A stretch of DNA of 64,000 nucleotides from Streptomyces sp. NBC_00289 (GCF_041435115.1 NZ_CP108046.1:124001-188000); one strand, 5' to 3'. Shown: positions 42,776-53,157, counted from the first letter of the stretch. Notes: a model not told the origin generated them from the letters alone. Numbers and translations are program-made.

Positions 42776-45296
42776 CCCTCGTGGTGTGGCCGATCATTCG
42801 GTGGGGTCGTTGGTGGTGTGGGGTGGTGCGGTGGCGCTTTCGGGGAGCTCTGGGTAGAGCTTGGCCATGCTTCCCTCCGGCAGGTAGCGGCGGGGGAAGG
42901 CGATCCACTCGTCGTGCAGTTCGAAGAGAACGGCGGTGACCAGGCGCTCGAGCGCCCCGGGATTGGGGAAGACCTGTACGACGTCGGTGCGGCGTTTGAT
43001 CTCCCGGTTCAGCCGTTCCAGGGGGTTGGTCGACTGGATCTTCTTCCAGTGCTGGAGCGGGAAGACCGCGAAAGCGGTCAGGTCTGTCTTCGCCGTCAGC
43101 AGCATCTCTTTCACCTTGGGGAACTGCTCGCCGAGCATGTCGGCAACGGTGTCCAGCTGGGTGGCGACCAGTTCCGCAGTGGGCTGGGCGAAGACGGTCC
43201 GGATCGTCGCGGCGACCATTTCACCAGCGCCTTTGGGTATGTGCGCGAAGCAGTTGCGCAGGAAGTGAACGCGGCACCGCTGATACGAGGAGCCCAGCAT
43301 CACCTTGCGGATCGCCGCGATCAGTCCGCTGTGGTGGTCCGCGATGACCAGGCGGACGCCGCCCAGGCCGCGGGCACGGAGCGAGCGCAGGAACTCACTC
43401 CAGAACGCTTCGGTCTCGCTGTCCCCCACGGCGGTCCCGAGGACTTCGCGGCCGCCGTCCTCGGTGATGCCGGTGGCGATGACCACAGTCTGCGAGACGA
43501 TCTGATGGTTCACCCGCACCTTGCAGTACGTCGCGTCCAGGTAGAGGTAGGGGAACCGGGTGTGGTCCAGAGGGCGGGTGCGGAACGCGGTCAGCGGCTC
43601 GTCGAGCTCGCCGCGGATGCGGGAGACCTCGCTCTTCGATATGCCACTGTCCCCGCCCAGGGCCTTGACCAGGTCATCGACCGAGCGGGTGGAGACCCCA
43701 TGGACCCAGCAGTCCAGGTCGTGGCCGATGTTCGCGGCGAGCATCCACCCCTGGTTGACCTGCCACTTCTTGGACGGCAGGTTACGCAGGCCCATCGCCT
43801 TGTCACCACGCACGCGGTCCTCGACCGTGGCGTGGGAGCGGCTGAGGGCATCGAGCCACTGCGGCTGGTGGGAGCCGGCGATGCCCCACATGTGGCGGAT
43901 GTTCGTGGCGACGATGCTGTACTTCCAGCCGGTCTTCTTCTCGAACGCGGTCAGCTTCTTGACCTGCCGCCCGGACGGTTTGACCCGGCGGACCAGCAGC
44001 CGCATCCCGTCCGGCCAGCCCGGCCGCCGGTTCAGCCCGGTCAACTCCGCGACCCCATAGCTTTCGTGGGGTGTGCCGTCCTGTTCGAGCAGCGCGTCCC
44101 AGGCTGCGGCCGGCAGTTTCACGATGGCCTGCTCGTCGTCGGCGGTGATGGTCCAGCCGGTCAGGTAGCGCACGGTGCGCCGGGCGGTGTTCAGCTTCTC
44201 CAGGTGCTCCAGCAGTTCGTGGGTGGCGCCCGCGCCGTCGACGCGGACCAGGATCTTCGCGCGGGAGCTGTCGGGGATCTGCCGAAGCGCGTCCGCGAGC
44301 ACGGCGAGGTGGTCGGCGACCGTGTTCGAGCCCGCGTTGCCCTCGCGCAGCAGCATGGCCAACGACTCCTGGGTGTTGGCACACCACGCCGCGAGCGGGT
44401 GGAAGCCGAACGTCTTCTTGAAGGTGGCCGCGGCGCCCTCCTTCTTGGAGGACGCGTTGATGATCGTGGCGTCGATGTCGATCACGATCCAGCCGGTCAG
44501 CACCTTGCCGGCCACCGTCAGCCAGGGGAAGCCGCCGGAACGCAGCGCGAGCACGTCCCACACCCGGCGGCGTACCCGCGCGCGGGCTTTCGCGATCCGC
44601 CCGCGCGCCCGCCGGTCGAGGTCGGCCAGCAGACGGTGCGCGGTGGAGTCCGACGCGGCCGGGCCGAAGATCGCCTGGTGGTGGGCCTGGAGTTGCCCGG
44701 CGTCGGACAGGTTCGTCGCCCCGAGCACGATCGCCGAGGCCAGGCCCAGCAGCACGTGCGTACGGTCCCGCCAGTTCGCGCTCCCGCCTGCCGGCCACAG
44801 CCGCGCAAGCGCGGCGGTCAGCCCGACCTGGTCCGCGACCCGTGCAGCAGCACCCCGGCATGCCCGACCAGCCCCTTCCCATCAGCCGTCACAGACAGCC
44901 GCCGGTCCCACCCGGTACGCTCACTCACCAGAAAGGTGCACCTGACTCTTGCGCTGATACGACCTCGACACTCGCATCCTCGCAGGCCACGGGGCACCTT
45001 TCGCTAACTCCGAGTCAGACCGGCTCGCCCGGCTGAATACCCGAGGTTCGCTCTGCCACGCTGCGGACGAGCTCGATTCCGTCGGACGAGCGTAGTGACT
45101 CCAGCAGCCTTATCAGGTCAGACTGGGACAGGGCCATCACCTACTCCTCATGGTTGAACTGGGCGTTCACCAAGAAGAGTTACGTGATGGCCCTCCTCGC
45201 GTCAGGGAGCGTCGGACACCAGCAGAAGTGCGCCCCGGGCACCCGCCCGCGCACGCCCACAACTTGATCGGCTACACCACCAAGCGGGACATGACC
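42776..45296 (-). mobile_element. IS256 copy C with IS1380 embedded
   Basis: IS256 DNA at both outer sides: the 3' part from about 42776 to 43705 and the 5' part from about 45051 to 45296. Between them is IS1380 DNA. About 245 bp of IS256 (copy A 1559-1803) are missing at the join, so this is not a clean insertion. The outer ends share GTGGTGT-GCCGATCA as part of the terminal repeats. The right end lies inside a group II intron reverse transcriptase gene. Confidence 0.8.
42794..44755 (-). pseudogene. IS1380-IS256 chimeric transposase
   Basis: An open frame of 653 residues. Residues 1 to about 350 are IS1380: ASAIVLGATNLSDAGQLQAH, GWIVIDIDATIINASSKKEG with catalytic Asp, ILVRVDGAGATHELLEHLEK with the second, and YSIVATNIRHMWGIAGSHQP to IGHDLDCW. 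From VHGVSTRSVDDLVKALGGDS on it is IS256, including the C terminus missing from copy A (LQHWKKIQSTNPLERLNREI with the catalytic Glu, then DEWIAFPRRYLPEGSMAKLY). The join at 43706 keeps the frame. The IS1380 N terminus lies upstream in another frame (SERTGWDRRLSVTADGKGLV near 44880-44930). Each half lacks part of its active site or binding domain, so activity is unlikely. Confidence 0.85.
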
Positions 45297-45835
45297 AGCC
45301 AGCGTCGCACGTACAGCAGGACCCAGGACTGGGACGGATTGGACGGATCAGTGTGGGCGGCGACCGCCTTGAGTACCAGGTCCCACGGAACGCTGTCGAA
45401 GAATGCGCGGATATCCAGGTCGATGACCCAGTCCGCCTTCCAGCAGCGCTCCCGGCACCGGCCCACAGCATCAATCGCCGACCGCCCAGGACGGTAACCG
45501 TAGGAGTCGGGATGAAAGACCGGCTCGGCCTTGGCCTCCAGCACCCCGGCAACCACCGTCTGGGCTATACGATCCCCGATCGTGGGCACGCCCAATATCC
45601 GGACGCCCTCTTTCTTGGGGATCTCCACCGCACGCACCGGAGGCGGAAAATAGGTGCCGGAGGAAAGATGATTCCAGATCTTGTATAGATTGTTCTTCAG
45701 ATCCTTCTCGAATTCTTCCATCGACACCGCATCCACGCCCGCTGCGCCCTTGTTCGACCTGACTTTCTCGTACGCCTCCCAGACGGAATGCTTGGAAATA
45801 TTGAACGGCTTGCCTGACGCTTTCACCTCGTTCAC
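45297..45835 (-). pseudogene. ltrA: Group II intron reverse transcriptase/maturase, N-terminal part
   Basis: About 180 residues of an LtrA-like protein: the start MNEVKASGKPFNISKHSVWE, then YEKVRSNKGAAGVDAVSMEE (RT0), SSGTYFPPPVRAVEIPKKEG, VRILGVPTIGDRIAQTVVAG (RT1-2), SYGYRPGRSAIDAVGRCRER and ADWVIDLDIRAFFDSVPWDL (RT3 with the first catalytic Asp). The frame enters IS256 after LLYVRRWLV, before the YADD motif, so polymerase, maturase and DNA-binding domains are lost. Confidence 0.92.
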
Positions 45836-46330
45836 ACGACTCCTCCCGGGTAACGTCCGGTTGATCGAATAAACACAGTCACGAACGACCCGGCCCCTTC
45901 GCTCCGCCCCCGTTACAGGGGTTTCATCACTACTACGAGCCGGTCCGCCGGCGTACTTGGCGTCGGTACTCAGTCCCTCACGGCTTCGGACCGCCCGGGA
46001 CGCTCCCTCTCTCCCCGCTCACCAGCGGAGACGTATCCAAGCCCGCCTTCTCCTGTTCCGTACGAAGGCCGCAGACCGGGCTCGCGTCGCCTGCATGCCG
46101 GACACCGCCTGGCCAATAAACGGGCACCCGCCAGACTCATCCCGGGACTGCCTTGACACCCCGGTTCTGATGTCGACTCTACTTTTCGACACGTCAGCAG
46201 CGATTCGCTTGCGCTCGCCTTCCCGATCCCCACCTGACGTCTCAATGGACGCCTTTTCCTCATCGTTCACCACGGCAGTCTTCAGCTAGCGCAGCATGAG
46301 GTGGTTTAAATTCTCCCCCCGCAGGGTGAA
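45836..46330 (-). ncRNA. Group II intron 5' RNA region
   Basis: About 480 bp upstream of the reverse transcriptase with the look of group II ribozyme domains I-III: near 45900-45990 on the minus strand are CTGAGTACCGACGCCAAGT and GTAGTGATGAAACCCCTG, followed by GGGGCGGAGCGAAGGGGC. The 5' splice boundary is probably between 46280 and 46330. Without 3' domains it cannot splice in cis. Confidence 0.7.
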
Positions 46331-46429
46331 TTTGAAGGGCCATACCTTCATCCTCCGTACAACATCGCTACAAGAAGAGTTCCTACATGCTTCTTCCTTT
46401 CACGTTCAGGACACAACAAGGCCGTGAAG

Positions 46430-47250
46430 TTACGGGCTGATCGTTGGCGTCAGGATGTTGATGCTGAGGGTGGCTTTGTAGGTGCGTCGGTCGACCTTGA
46501 GGCTTTTGTATGCGTATCGGGACAGGGGGCGTTTCACTGCGCGGGGGCTGACGCGGAGGCGGCGGGCGGGCATGAGCTGGTCCAGGACGGCTCGGCCGAT
46601 CGTCCCGACGAGGTCGGTCACGGTGTCGGCGATGATGCCCGCGGCCTGGATGATCTGGCCGCGGGCGCATCGGAGCGCGACGCTGAAGCTGGCTCTGTCC
46701 GGGTCTGCTCCGGGTGTGGTCCCGGTGGCGTCGGCGATCGCGATCCGCAGGACCTGGTAGGCGCTCAGCAGAGCGTAGACCTCCTGGGCGATGCCGGCCC
46801 AGGTCTTCGAGCGCAGGACCCGGCGGCCCAGCATCGATTTCTTGATCGCGAAAAAGGCCGACTCCACTTCCCACCTCTCGTGATAGAGGCTGACCAGGTC
46901 TGATGCCGGATAGCGGTGGTGGTCAAGGAGGTTGGTGGCCAGCCGGTAGAGACCGGTCCGGCGGCCCTGGCTGGTGGTGATGGTGACCTCGCACTCGATG
47001 ATGCGGACCTCGATGTCGCCGAAGCGGGAGAGGAAGGAGCCGTCGTCGTAGCGGGCCAGGACCGGCGGTCTGCGGGCGGCGGAGGCGCGGGCGAGGAAGG
47101 CGGCCTCGGTGGCGGCGACCGCAGCCAGGAACGTGTTCGAGGAGAAGCCCCGGTCCAGTAACACGATCATGCCGGTGTGCAGCGAGCGCATCAGCCGCTT
47201 GCCGTAGACGCTCTCGCCGCTGGACCGGGAGCCGAAGGCGGCGTACAGGG
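46430..47250 (-). pseudogene. IS4-family transposase, C-terminal part
   Basis: About 270 residues: [40 protein letters not shown] with a catalytic Asp, [20 protein letters not shown], and LVSLYHERWEVESAFFAIKK, the Y-(2)-R-(3)-E-(6)-K signature of IS4. The tail runs to TLSINILTPTISP at 46430. The N terminus and first catalytic Asp are replaced by IS3 element 2 from about 47250. Confidence 0.85.
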
Positions 47251-47317
47251 GGGTTAACCCTTGATCGTGGACACCCTGATCATTGGATCGTGAGGATCCG
47301 AAGAACAGGAGTTCCCG

Positions 47318-47605
47318 TTGGGGACGTCGAAGTACTCGCCTGAGTTCCGGGCCGATGCCGTCGCGCTGTACCGGGCCACGACCGGGGGTACCTACGCCTC
47401 GGTGGCCACGGACCTGGGCGTCAGTCACGAGACGCTCCGCACGTGGGTGCGCGACGCCGAGCCGGCCGCCCAGCCCGGTGCCGCCGAGGCGGGCGCGATG
47501 GAGAAGGAGAACCGGCAGCTGCGGGGGCGGGTGAAGGAACTCGAGCTGGAGCGGGAGATCCTGCGGAGGGCCGCGAAGTATTTTGCGGGCCGGACCAGCT
47601 GGTGA
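47318..47605 (+). CDS. IS3-family element 2, orfA
   Basis: 95 residues, [20 protein letters not shown], with helix-turn-helix [20 protein letters not shown] and a leucine-zipper-like [20 protein letters not shown]. This is the DNA-binding partner of IS3 transposases; full length is made by a frameshift into orfB. GGAG before the start is present. It is a different IS3 subgroup from the elements at 6902 and 56983. The element's left end is near 47255-47270, inside IS4 DNA. Confidence 0.85.
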   Translation: MGTSKYSPEFRADAVALYRATTGGTYASVATDLGVSHETLRTWVRDAEPAAQPGAAEAGAMEKENRQLRGRVKELELEREILRRAAKYFAGRTSW

Positions 47606-48218
47606 GCAGCCGCTTCCAGTTCGTTGACGATCATCGTGGCGCCTTCGGCGTCAAGCGGCTGTGCCGGATCCTGCATCTCTCGCGGTCCGGGTTCTACCGG
47701 TGGCTGGACGGCGCTAACGCGCGGGCCGGGCGGGTCCGGGCGGATGCCGACCTGGCCGAGCGGATCACCGCCATCCACGTCGAGTCCGACGGGACTTACG
47801 GCGCCCCGCGGGTCACCGCCGAGCTCCGCGAGGCCGGAGTACAGGTCAACCACAAACGCGTAGCCCGGGTCATGCGTGCGCGGGGGGGGCATCGTCGGCT
47901 TCCACCTGCGCAAGAAGGTCCGCACCACCATCCCGGAGCCGTCGGCGACACCGGTTCCCGACCTGCTGCGGCGCGATTTCACCGCGAAGACGCCGAACAC
48001 GAAGTACGTGGGTGACATAACGTATCTCCCCGTCGGGAACGGCCAATTCCTCTACCTGGCCACGGTGCTGGACCTGTGCTCGAAACGCCTGGCGGGCTGG
48101 TCGATCGCCGACCACATGCGCAACCGGGCTGATCACCGACGCGCTCAAGGCTGCGGCGGCGGCCCGGGGCACCGACGGCCTGCACGGAGCGACCTTCCAC
48201 AGCGACAACGGGGCGCAA
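47602..48218 (+). pseudogene. IS3-family element 2, orfB, frameshifted and truncated
   Basis: Reads FQFVDDHRGAFGVKRLCRIL, SGFYRWLDGANARAGRVRAD, then breaks at a run of eight G near 47882, goes on KKVRTTIPEPSATPVPDLLR and KYVGDITYLPVGNGQFLYLA with the first catalytic Asp, breaks again near 48120, and ends LITDALKAAAAARGTDGLHG, ATFHSDNGAQ with the second Asp. There IS30-type DNA starts at 48219. The last catalytic Glu region is missing. Confidence 0.85.
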
Positions 48219-49830
48219 GGTGGATTCAACTGGTCGTCGCAACACCCTGATCTCGGAGGTGTGCGACGTGGCCACGGCGGACTGGAGTTTGAAGACCAGC
48301 GATGTTCCGGAGGGGCGGCGTCGGCAGTGGCGCGCTGACCGTGCGTTGCGGCCGGCGATGCGTTCGCCGGGGCGGCCTGATCCTTCTCGGGTCGTGCAGC
48401 GCCAGTTCTGGCGACTGATCGCCACGGGGGTCACGACGGTGGAGGCGTCGTTGGTGGTCGGCGTGTCGTGGCCGGTGGGTGCGAGGTGGTTTCGTCACGC
48501 TGGCGGCATGCCTCCGATCTCGTTGGCCGAGCCCTCGAGCCGGTACCTCACGTTCGAAGAGCGCGAGGAGATCGCGATCCTCATGGCGATGAGCAAGGGC
48601 GTGCGCGAGATCGCCCGCGCCCTGGGGCGAGACCCCGGGACAATCTCTCGCGAACTGCGCCGCAACGCCGCCACGCGCGGCGGCAAGCAGGAATACCGCG
48701 CGACGGTCGCCCAGTGGAAGGCTCAGCAGGCGGCCAAGCGCCCGAAGAACGCGAAACTCCTGGGTAACGACCGGTTGCGTGAGTACGTAGAGGACCGGCT
48801 CGCCGGCAGCATCCGTCGCCCCGACAAGATGACCGTCACCGGGCCCAAGACGCCCGCATGGAAAGGGCTGAACAAGCCGCACCGTCAGGACAGACGTTGG
48901 GCGACGGCATGGAGTCCGGAGCAGATTTCGCACCGACTCCGTGTCGACTTCCCCGATGATGAGTCCATGCGCATCAGCCACGAAGCGATCTACCAGGCGC
49001 TGTTCATCGAAGGCCGTGGCGCGCTCAAGCGGGAACTGGTGACGTGCCTGCGCACCGGCCGGGCGCTGCGGGCTCCCCGTGCACGGTCGCAGAACAAGCC
49101 GCAGGGGCATGTCACCGCGGACGTCGTCCTCAGCGAACGCCCCGCCGAGGCCACGGACCGCGCGGTCCCCGGACACTGGGAAGGCGATTTGATTATCGGG
49201 ACGGGCCGCTCCGCGATCGGCACGCTTGTCGAGCGCAGCAGCCGCTCCACGCAGATCGCGCTGGAGTCTTACGACCGGATCGTGGGCCTCGTCCTGGACC
49301 AGATCGCCGTCGACGGCTCGATCACCAAGGCCCCCGGCGGCGGCGAGGTCGCCGGGCGTTCCCCCGTGGACCGCGGCAAACAGGGCCTGAAGCGCTCGGG
49401 CATGACGGATGGTTACGGCATTCCGCTGGGCCGCGTCCTGGCCGGAGCCAACCGGCATGACTCCCCGCTGCTCGCTCCGACCCTGGACCGCCTGGACGAC
49501 CTCGGACCGCTGCCCGATGACATCACCATCCATCTGGACGCCGGCTACGACTCCGACAAGACCCGTACTCTGCTCGATGAACGCGGCCTGCACGGCCGGA
49601 TTGCGCGCAAAGGCGAAAAGGCGCCGGTCCAGGCAAGCTGGAGGTGGCACGTGGAGCGTACCCATGCCTGGCAGAACGCCTTCCACCGCCTCGCCCGCTG
49701 CTACGAGCGCCGGGCCACCGTCATCGACGCCTTCTTCGATCTCGCCGACACGATCATCACCGTCCGCAGCCTGATCCGCCAGGCATGGACAACCCACCGC
49801 TGGGACGAACGCCCCCACCGCCGTCCATGA
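48219..49830 (+). pseudogene. IS30-IS5 chimeric transposase
   Basis: An open frame of 536 residues. The first 345 or so are the IS30 type of element 1 (same terminal repeat, same LTFEEREEIAILMAMSKG and HWEGDLIIGTGRSAIGTLVE). At about 49252, inside RSSRST, it passes in frame into the C-terminal half of an IS5-family transposase: YDRIVGLVLDQIAVDGSITK with catalytic Asp, GYGIPLGRVLAGANRHDSPL, LDAGYDSDKTRTLLDERGLH and HVERTHAWQNAFHRLARCYE with the catalytic Glu. IS30 lacks its second half and IS5 its DNA-binding half. The short overlap CGCTCCACGC of the parents at the join suggests illegitimate recombination. Confidence 0.87.
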
Positions 49831-49852
49831 GTACACGCTATCTGTGCGACCT

Positions 49853-51153
49853 CTTAGGGCTCGTAGCGAAACAAGTTATGAATCAGTCGCGCGGCGCGTA
49901 CGTTTCCTGCTATGCCGATCGATATGGAGTCCCTGGCCCGGCGCTACGAGGCGATCCGGGATCACCTGACCGAGCGGCAGCGACGGTTGTGGCTCGGCAA
50001 CGAGGCTCGTGAGCTGGGTGGCGGCGGTGCACGGATCGTCTGTGAGGCGACCGGGGTGTCCCAGGACACGATCCGACGGGGCCGCGGGGAACTGGACGAT
50101 CCGCAGCCGCTGGCGGTCGGGCGGTCCCGGGGGCCGGGAGGCGGCCGCAGACGGGCCGAGGTCCTGGACCCGCAACTGGCCGTGGACCTGGATGCCCTGG
50201 TCGAGCCGGAGACTCGTGGTGATCCGATGAACCCGCTGCGCTGGACCACGAAATCGCTGTCGCACCTGGTTGCCGAGCTGGTCAATCGGGGACACCGGTG
50301 CACCGAGAACGTCGTGGCCCGACTGCTGCACGAGGCCGGCTACTCCTTGCAGGGCAACGCCAAAACCGTCGAGGGCAAGCAGCACCCCGACCGCGACGCC
50401 CAGTTCCGCTACCTCAACGATCAGGTCAGGGCGGCCCTCGCTGCCGGACAGCCCGTCGTGTCCGTGGACTGCAAGAAAAAGGAACTGATCGGGAACTTCA
50501 AGAACGTCGGCAAGGAATGGCGACCGCCTGGGGACCCGGTGAAGGTCAACGTCCACGACTTCCCGGACCGGCCGGCAAAGCCATCCCCTACGGCGTCTAC
50601 GACATCGGCGCCAACGCCGGCTGGGTCAGCGTCGGCATGGATCACGACACCGCCGCGTTCGCCGTGAACACCCTGCGGACCTGGTGGAACAACGTCGGCC
50701 GGGCCGCATATCCGCAGGCCACGACACTGACGATCACCGCGGACAGCGGCGGATCCAACGGCAGCCGACTACGGGCCTGGAAGACCGGGCTGGCTGCCCT
50801 CGCCGCCGAGACCGGCCTGTCGATCACCGTGCTGCACCTGCCGCCGGGTACTTCGAAGTGGAATCGCATAGAGCACCGGCTGTTCTCCGCAATCACCATG
50901 AACTGGCGCGGGACACCACTGACCAGCCACGAGGCCGCCGTTTCCCTGATCGGTGCGACGACGACCGAGACCGGCCTGACCGTGTCCGCGGCCCTGGACA
51001 CCGGTGTCTACCCCACAGGCATCAAGATCAGCGACAAGGCCATGAAGGCCCTCCCGCTGACCCGTCACGAAACCCACGGCCAGTGGAACTACACCATCAG
51101 CCCACCCGCCGACACTCCCGAACCCGCAGACGTTAAATCACACTGAGCCCTTA
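49853..51153 (+). mobile_element. ISAzo13-family element
   Basis: About 1.3 kb. CT-AGGGCTC is shared by both ends in inverted order (near 49853 and 51150), giving likely boundaries. It encloses one transposase in two frames. Confidence 0.6.
49912..51146 (+). pseudogene. ISAzo13-family transposase, frameshifted
   Basis: ISAzo13-type DDE transposase in two frames. First: MPIDMESLARRYEAIRDHLT, VCEATGVSQDTIRRGRGELD (helix-turn-helix), TTKSLSHLVAELVNRGHRCT, and VVSVDCKKKELIGNFKNVGK with the first catalytic Asp. Near 50570 the frame shifts. Then KAIPYGVYDIGANAGWVSVG, TLTITADSGGSNGSRLRAWK with the second Asp, and LHLPPGTSKWNRIEHRLFSA with the catalytic Glu, to the stop at 51144-51146. Only the one shift is needed to make it whole. 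Confidence 0.85.
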
Positions 51154-51181
51154 GGTCCATAACATTGCTCACACTGAGCGT

Positions 51182-51406
51182 ATGATGGCAGGTATGACGA
51201 TGAAGGAGCGGGTTACCGTATCAATCCCAGCTGATCTTCTTGCCTGGGCTAAAGGCGCGTCCAGTGGAAACTTCTCTGCCTACGTCGAACGAGCTCTGCG
51301 TGCCCAGGCGCTCAGTGAGGCCTCGCAAGCCGTGGCCCAGTGGCGCGGGGACGCCACGGCCGCCATCGAAGAACTCGCTGACGTCTTTGGTGAGGAAGTC
51401 GCTTGA
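51182..51406 (+). CDS. Antitoxin of a MazEF-like pair
   Basis: 74 residues (MMAGMTMKERVTVSIPADLL; several Met codons could start it). VTVSIPADLLAWAKGASSGN and FSAYVERALRAQALSEASQA have the ribbon-helix-helix look of small antitoxins, and the acidic C terminus (AAIEELADVFGEEVA) is typical of the toxin-binding tail. It overlaps the toxin start by four bases (TTGA), giving coupled translation. It follows directly after ISAzo13, so its promoter must lie in the 30 bp before it or in the element. Antitoxins of this type usually repress their own operon. Confidence 0.8.
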   Translation: MMAGMTMKERVTVSIPADLLAWAKGASSGNFSAYVERALRAQALSEASQAVAQWRGDATAAIEELADVFGEEVA

Positions 51407-51723
51407 ACGTCGCACGCGGCCAGGTGTGGCGAGTCTTGCTGGCCACCAAAACCAGAGCAGTGCTGGTCGTCGAGTCGGACGCGGCGATCAGAGCTCTGCC
51501 GGCCACGGTTGTCTGCATGATGATCGACGAGACCGGAGGTGCGCCCGACACCGTGATCACCGTTCCACTGGTCGAGCCGGTCGAGGGCGCGGCGGTTGCC
51601 GTCGATCTCGTGGCATTGACCGACAAGCGCATCCGTTCCGGCGCACTGATAGGAACTGTCGACTCCGTCACAATGGAACGGGTGTCATCGGCCCTGCGTG
51701 TCGTTCTCGACCTTACCGACTGA
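51403..51723 (+). CDS. MazF/PemK-like toxin
   Basis: 106 residues from TTG 51403 (NVARGQVWRVLLATKTRAVL). The SH3-like MazF/PemK barrel pattern is visible: RGQVWRV at the first strand, VLVVESDAAIRALPATVVCM, VITVPLVEPVEGAAVAVDLV and IGTVDSVTMERVSSALRVVL at the C terminus. MazF proteins are ribosome-independent mRNA endonucleases. The usual Arg after the first strands is not clear, so activity is not certain. Both genes of the pair look intact amid IS debris. Confidence 0.75.
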   Translation: MNVARGQVWRVLLATKTRAVLVVESDAAIRALPATVVCMMIDETGGAPDTVITVPLVEPVEGAAVAVDLVALTDKRIRSGALIGTVDSVTMERVSSALRVVLDLTD

Positions 51724-52280
51724 GCTCCTTCCGGGGGCGTTGTCATCTTTCGCCAGACGGACAACGCCAGCGGTGAGTCTTACGCAGTTCGGCGACCTGC
51801 TCGGTCGGCAGCGTCGTGATGCGAGTTGAGCGCGTCGGCGTTGACGGCCCGCCACAGGTACTTCTACTCCCCGCTGATCCCGCAGCAGCGAGCGGAGCTG
51901 GTTGGCGATACGGCATGGAGGAATGGGCTTTCCGGTGCGTATGTGGGTCTTCGAAGTCAAGCGGTGCGACATGGTCATGCCAACACGATGAGTCGTCGAC
52001 CGGACGCCGCTCAGGCCAGTCGTTGCGCGGATGGCGCACCGCTTCAGCCGCCCGTCGGACAGCTGTCATGTACGCGTGCACCCGCTTAACTTCGAAGACC
52101 CGCATATGTGGCCGGTTGGCGGGTGAGCAGTAGGCCACCACCGCCCGCCCGCGCACGGAATGACGCCAGCTGTTTCATAGCGGCACGCGGTCACATGACG
52201 GTGCGCTGCCGACAGGGAAATGGGGCACTTCAGCGCGGCTGGGACAGCGGGCCCTGGGCGGTCGGCACCACCGTCTGGGA
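51724..52280. other. Degenerate mobile-element DNA
   Basis: No intact gene. A 9-bp inverted repeat (GGCGTTGTC near 51737, GACAACGCC near 51761) may be an old IS end; GGGGGCGTTGTCA also occurs near 42295 beside the IS110 fragment. An IS6-like scrap (KYLWRAVNADA) lies on the minus strand near 51840-51870. Confidence 0.4.
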
Positions 52281-52416
52281 GAGCCGGGCAGCGGCCTGCG
52301 CCGACGTCTTCCACTTCATCGAGGTCGAGTACAACCGCACCAGGCTCCGCAAGCACCCCGACTTCGGGTACCTCATCCCACTCGAAACCCGCGCCCTGCT
52401 GCAGCAAGACCTCTGA
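52281..52416 (+). pseudogene. IS3-family orfB, C-terminal scrap
   Basis: Reads RAAACADVFHFIEVEYNRTR, then LRKHPDFGYLIPLETRALLQ and QDL. The pattern F-(I/E)-YN--R-H---GY--P-E is the C-terminal end of IS3-type transposases. Only about 45 residues remain. Confidence 0.55.
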
Positions 52417-52458
52417 GCCGCCCCGCGTAGAAACCCGCCGTTCAAGAACAGGGGAACG

Positions 52459-53157
52459 TCACATGTACTTGGGAAGGATGGTCTGGGCGACGATGTGACC
52501 CGCGGTGTCGTAGACGGTGACGCTGCGGACGAAGCTGTGTACCTGCTTCTTGTCTGACACGCTCAGATGCGGAAGCTTAGGGAGCTTGCTGGTGGCGTAC
52601 CAGGCGCCCCAGCCGGGCTTGCCGGCGAGCTTCACCACGGTGCCGGCGATGGTGCCGTCCTGGGTGACGACCTTGACCCGGGCCGCGTCGCCCTTGCCCA
52701 TGTAGAGCCCGGACAGGAAGTAGTTCTTGCCCACGGGTTCCTGCTGCATGCTGGCACCCTGGCCACCCATGTTGCCGTCGACCGCGCTACGGAACTGGCC
52801 CTCCGGCATATCCGGGGTGGACCAGTGCTTGCCGTCCTTGGTCAGCCACAGCTTCACCCCCGGGGCGGCCTGCACCCGCTCACCCGGCGCCACCACCCGC
52901 ACCGCCGAAGCCGACGGGATCGTGGTTGCCGGACGCGCTGCGGTGTGGGTCTGTACCGGCGCGGCGATGTGAGGGGCGGTGATCGCCAGGGGCGCCAGCA
53001 GCAGGCCGCAGCCGACCGCCAGTCCTGCGGCCCGACGGCGGCGTCGTGCGTGGCTGGCCTTCTCGATGGCGGCCAGCGGGACGGGAGACGGTGTGATGTC
53101 GTAGGCGGCGTCGGCGAACACCTCACGCAGCCGCTCGGTGTCGGGCCGGGAAGTCAT
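52459..53157 (-). CDS. Single-span membrane protein coupled to the sigma factor (putative anti-sigma/sensor)
   Basis: 232 residues. A cytosolic segment of about 42 residues, MTSRPDTERLREVFADAAYD and ITPSPVPLAAIEKASHARRR, is followed by one span (AAGLAVGCGLLLAPLAITAP) and an external domain from about 80 onward. ATG 53157 overlaps the sigma factor stop (ATGA). A short cytosolic arm, one span and coupling to an ECF sigma gene is the layout of transmembrane anti-sigma factors, but there is no zinc-binding HxxxCxxC motif. The external 150 residues (from SASAVRVVAPGERVQAAPGV to VAQTILPKYM) equal those of the secreted protein at 53769. Confidence 0.75.
   Translation of the reverse strand: MTSRPDTERLREVFADAAYDITPSPVPLAAIEKASHARRRRRAAGLAVGCGLLLAPLAITAPHIAAPVQTHTAARPATTIPSASAVRVVAPGERVQAAPGVKLWLTKDGKHWSTPDMPEGQFRSAVDGNMGGQGASMQQEPVGKNYFLSGLYMGKGDAARVKVVTQDGTIAGTVVKLAGKPGWGAWYATSKLPKLPHLSVSDKKQVHSFVRSVTVYDTAGHIVAQTILPKYM

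Noticed and set aside
52459..53157. Calling the membrane protein a zinc-binding anti-sigma factor
   Set aside because: No HxxxCxxC motif and a short cytosolic arm; only layout supports an anti-sigma role.
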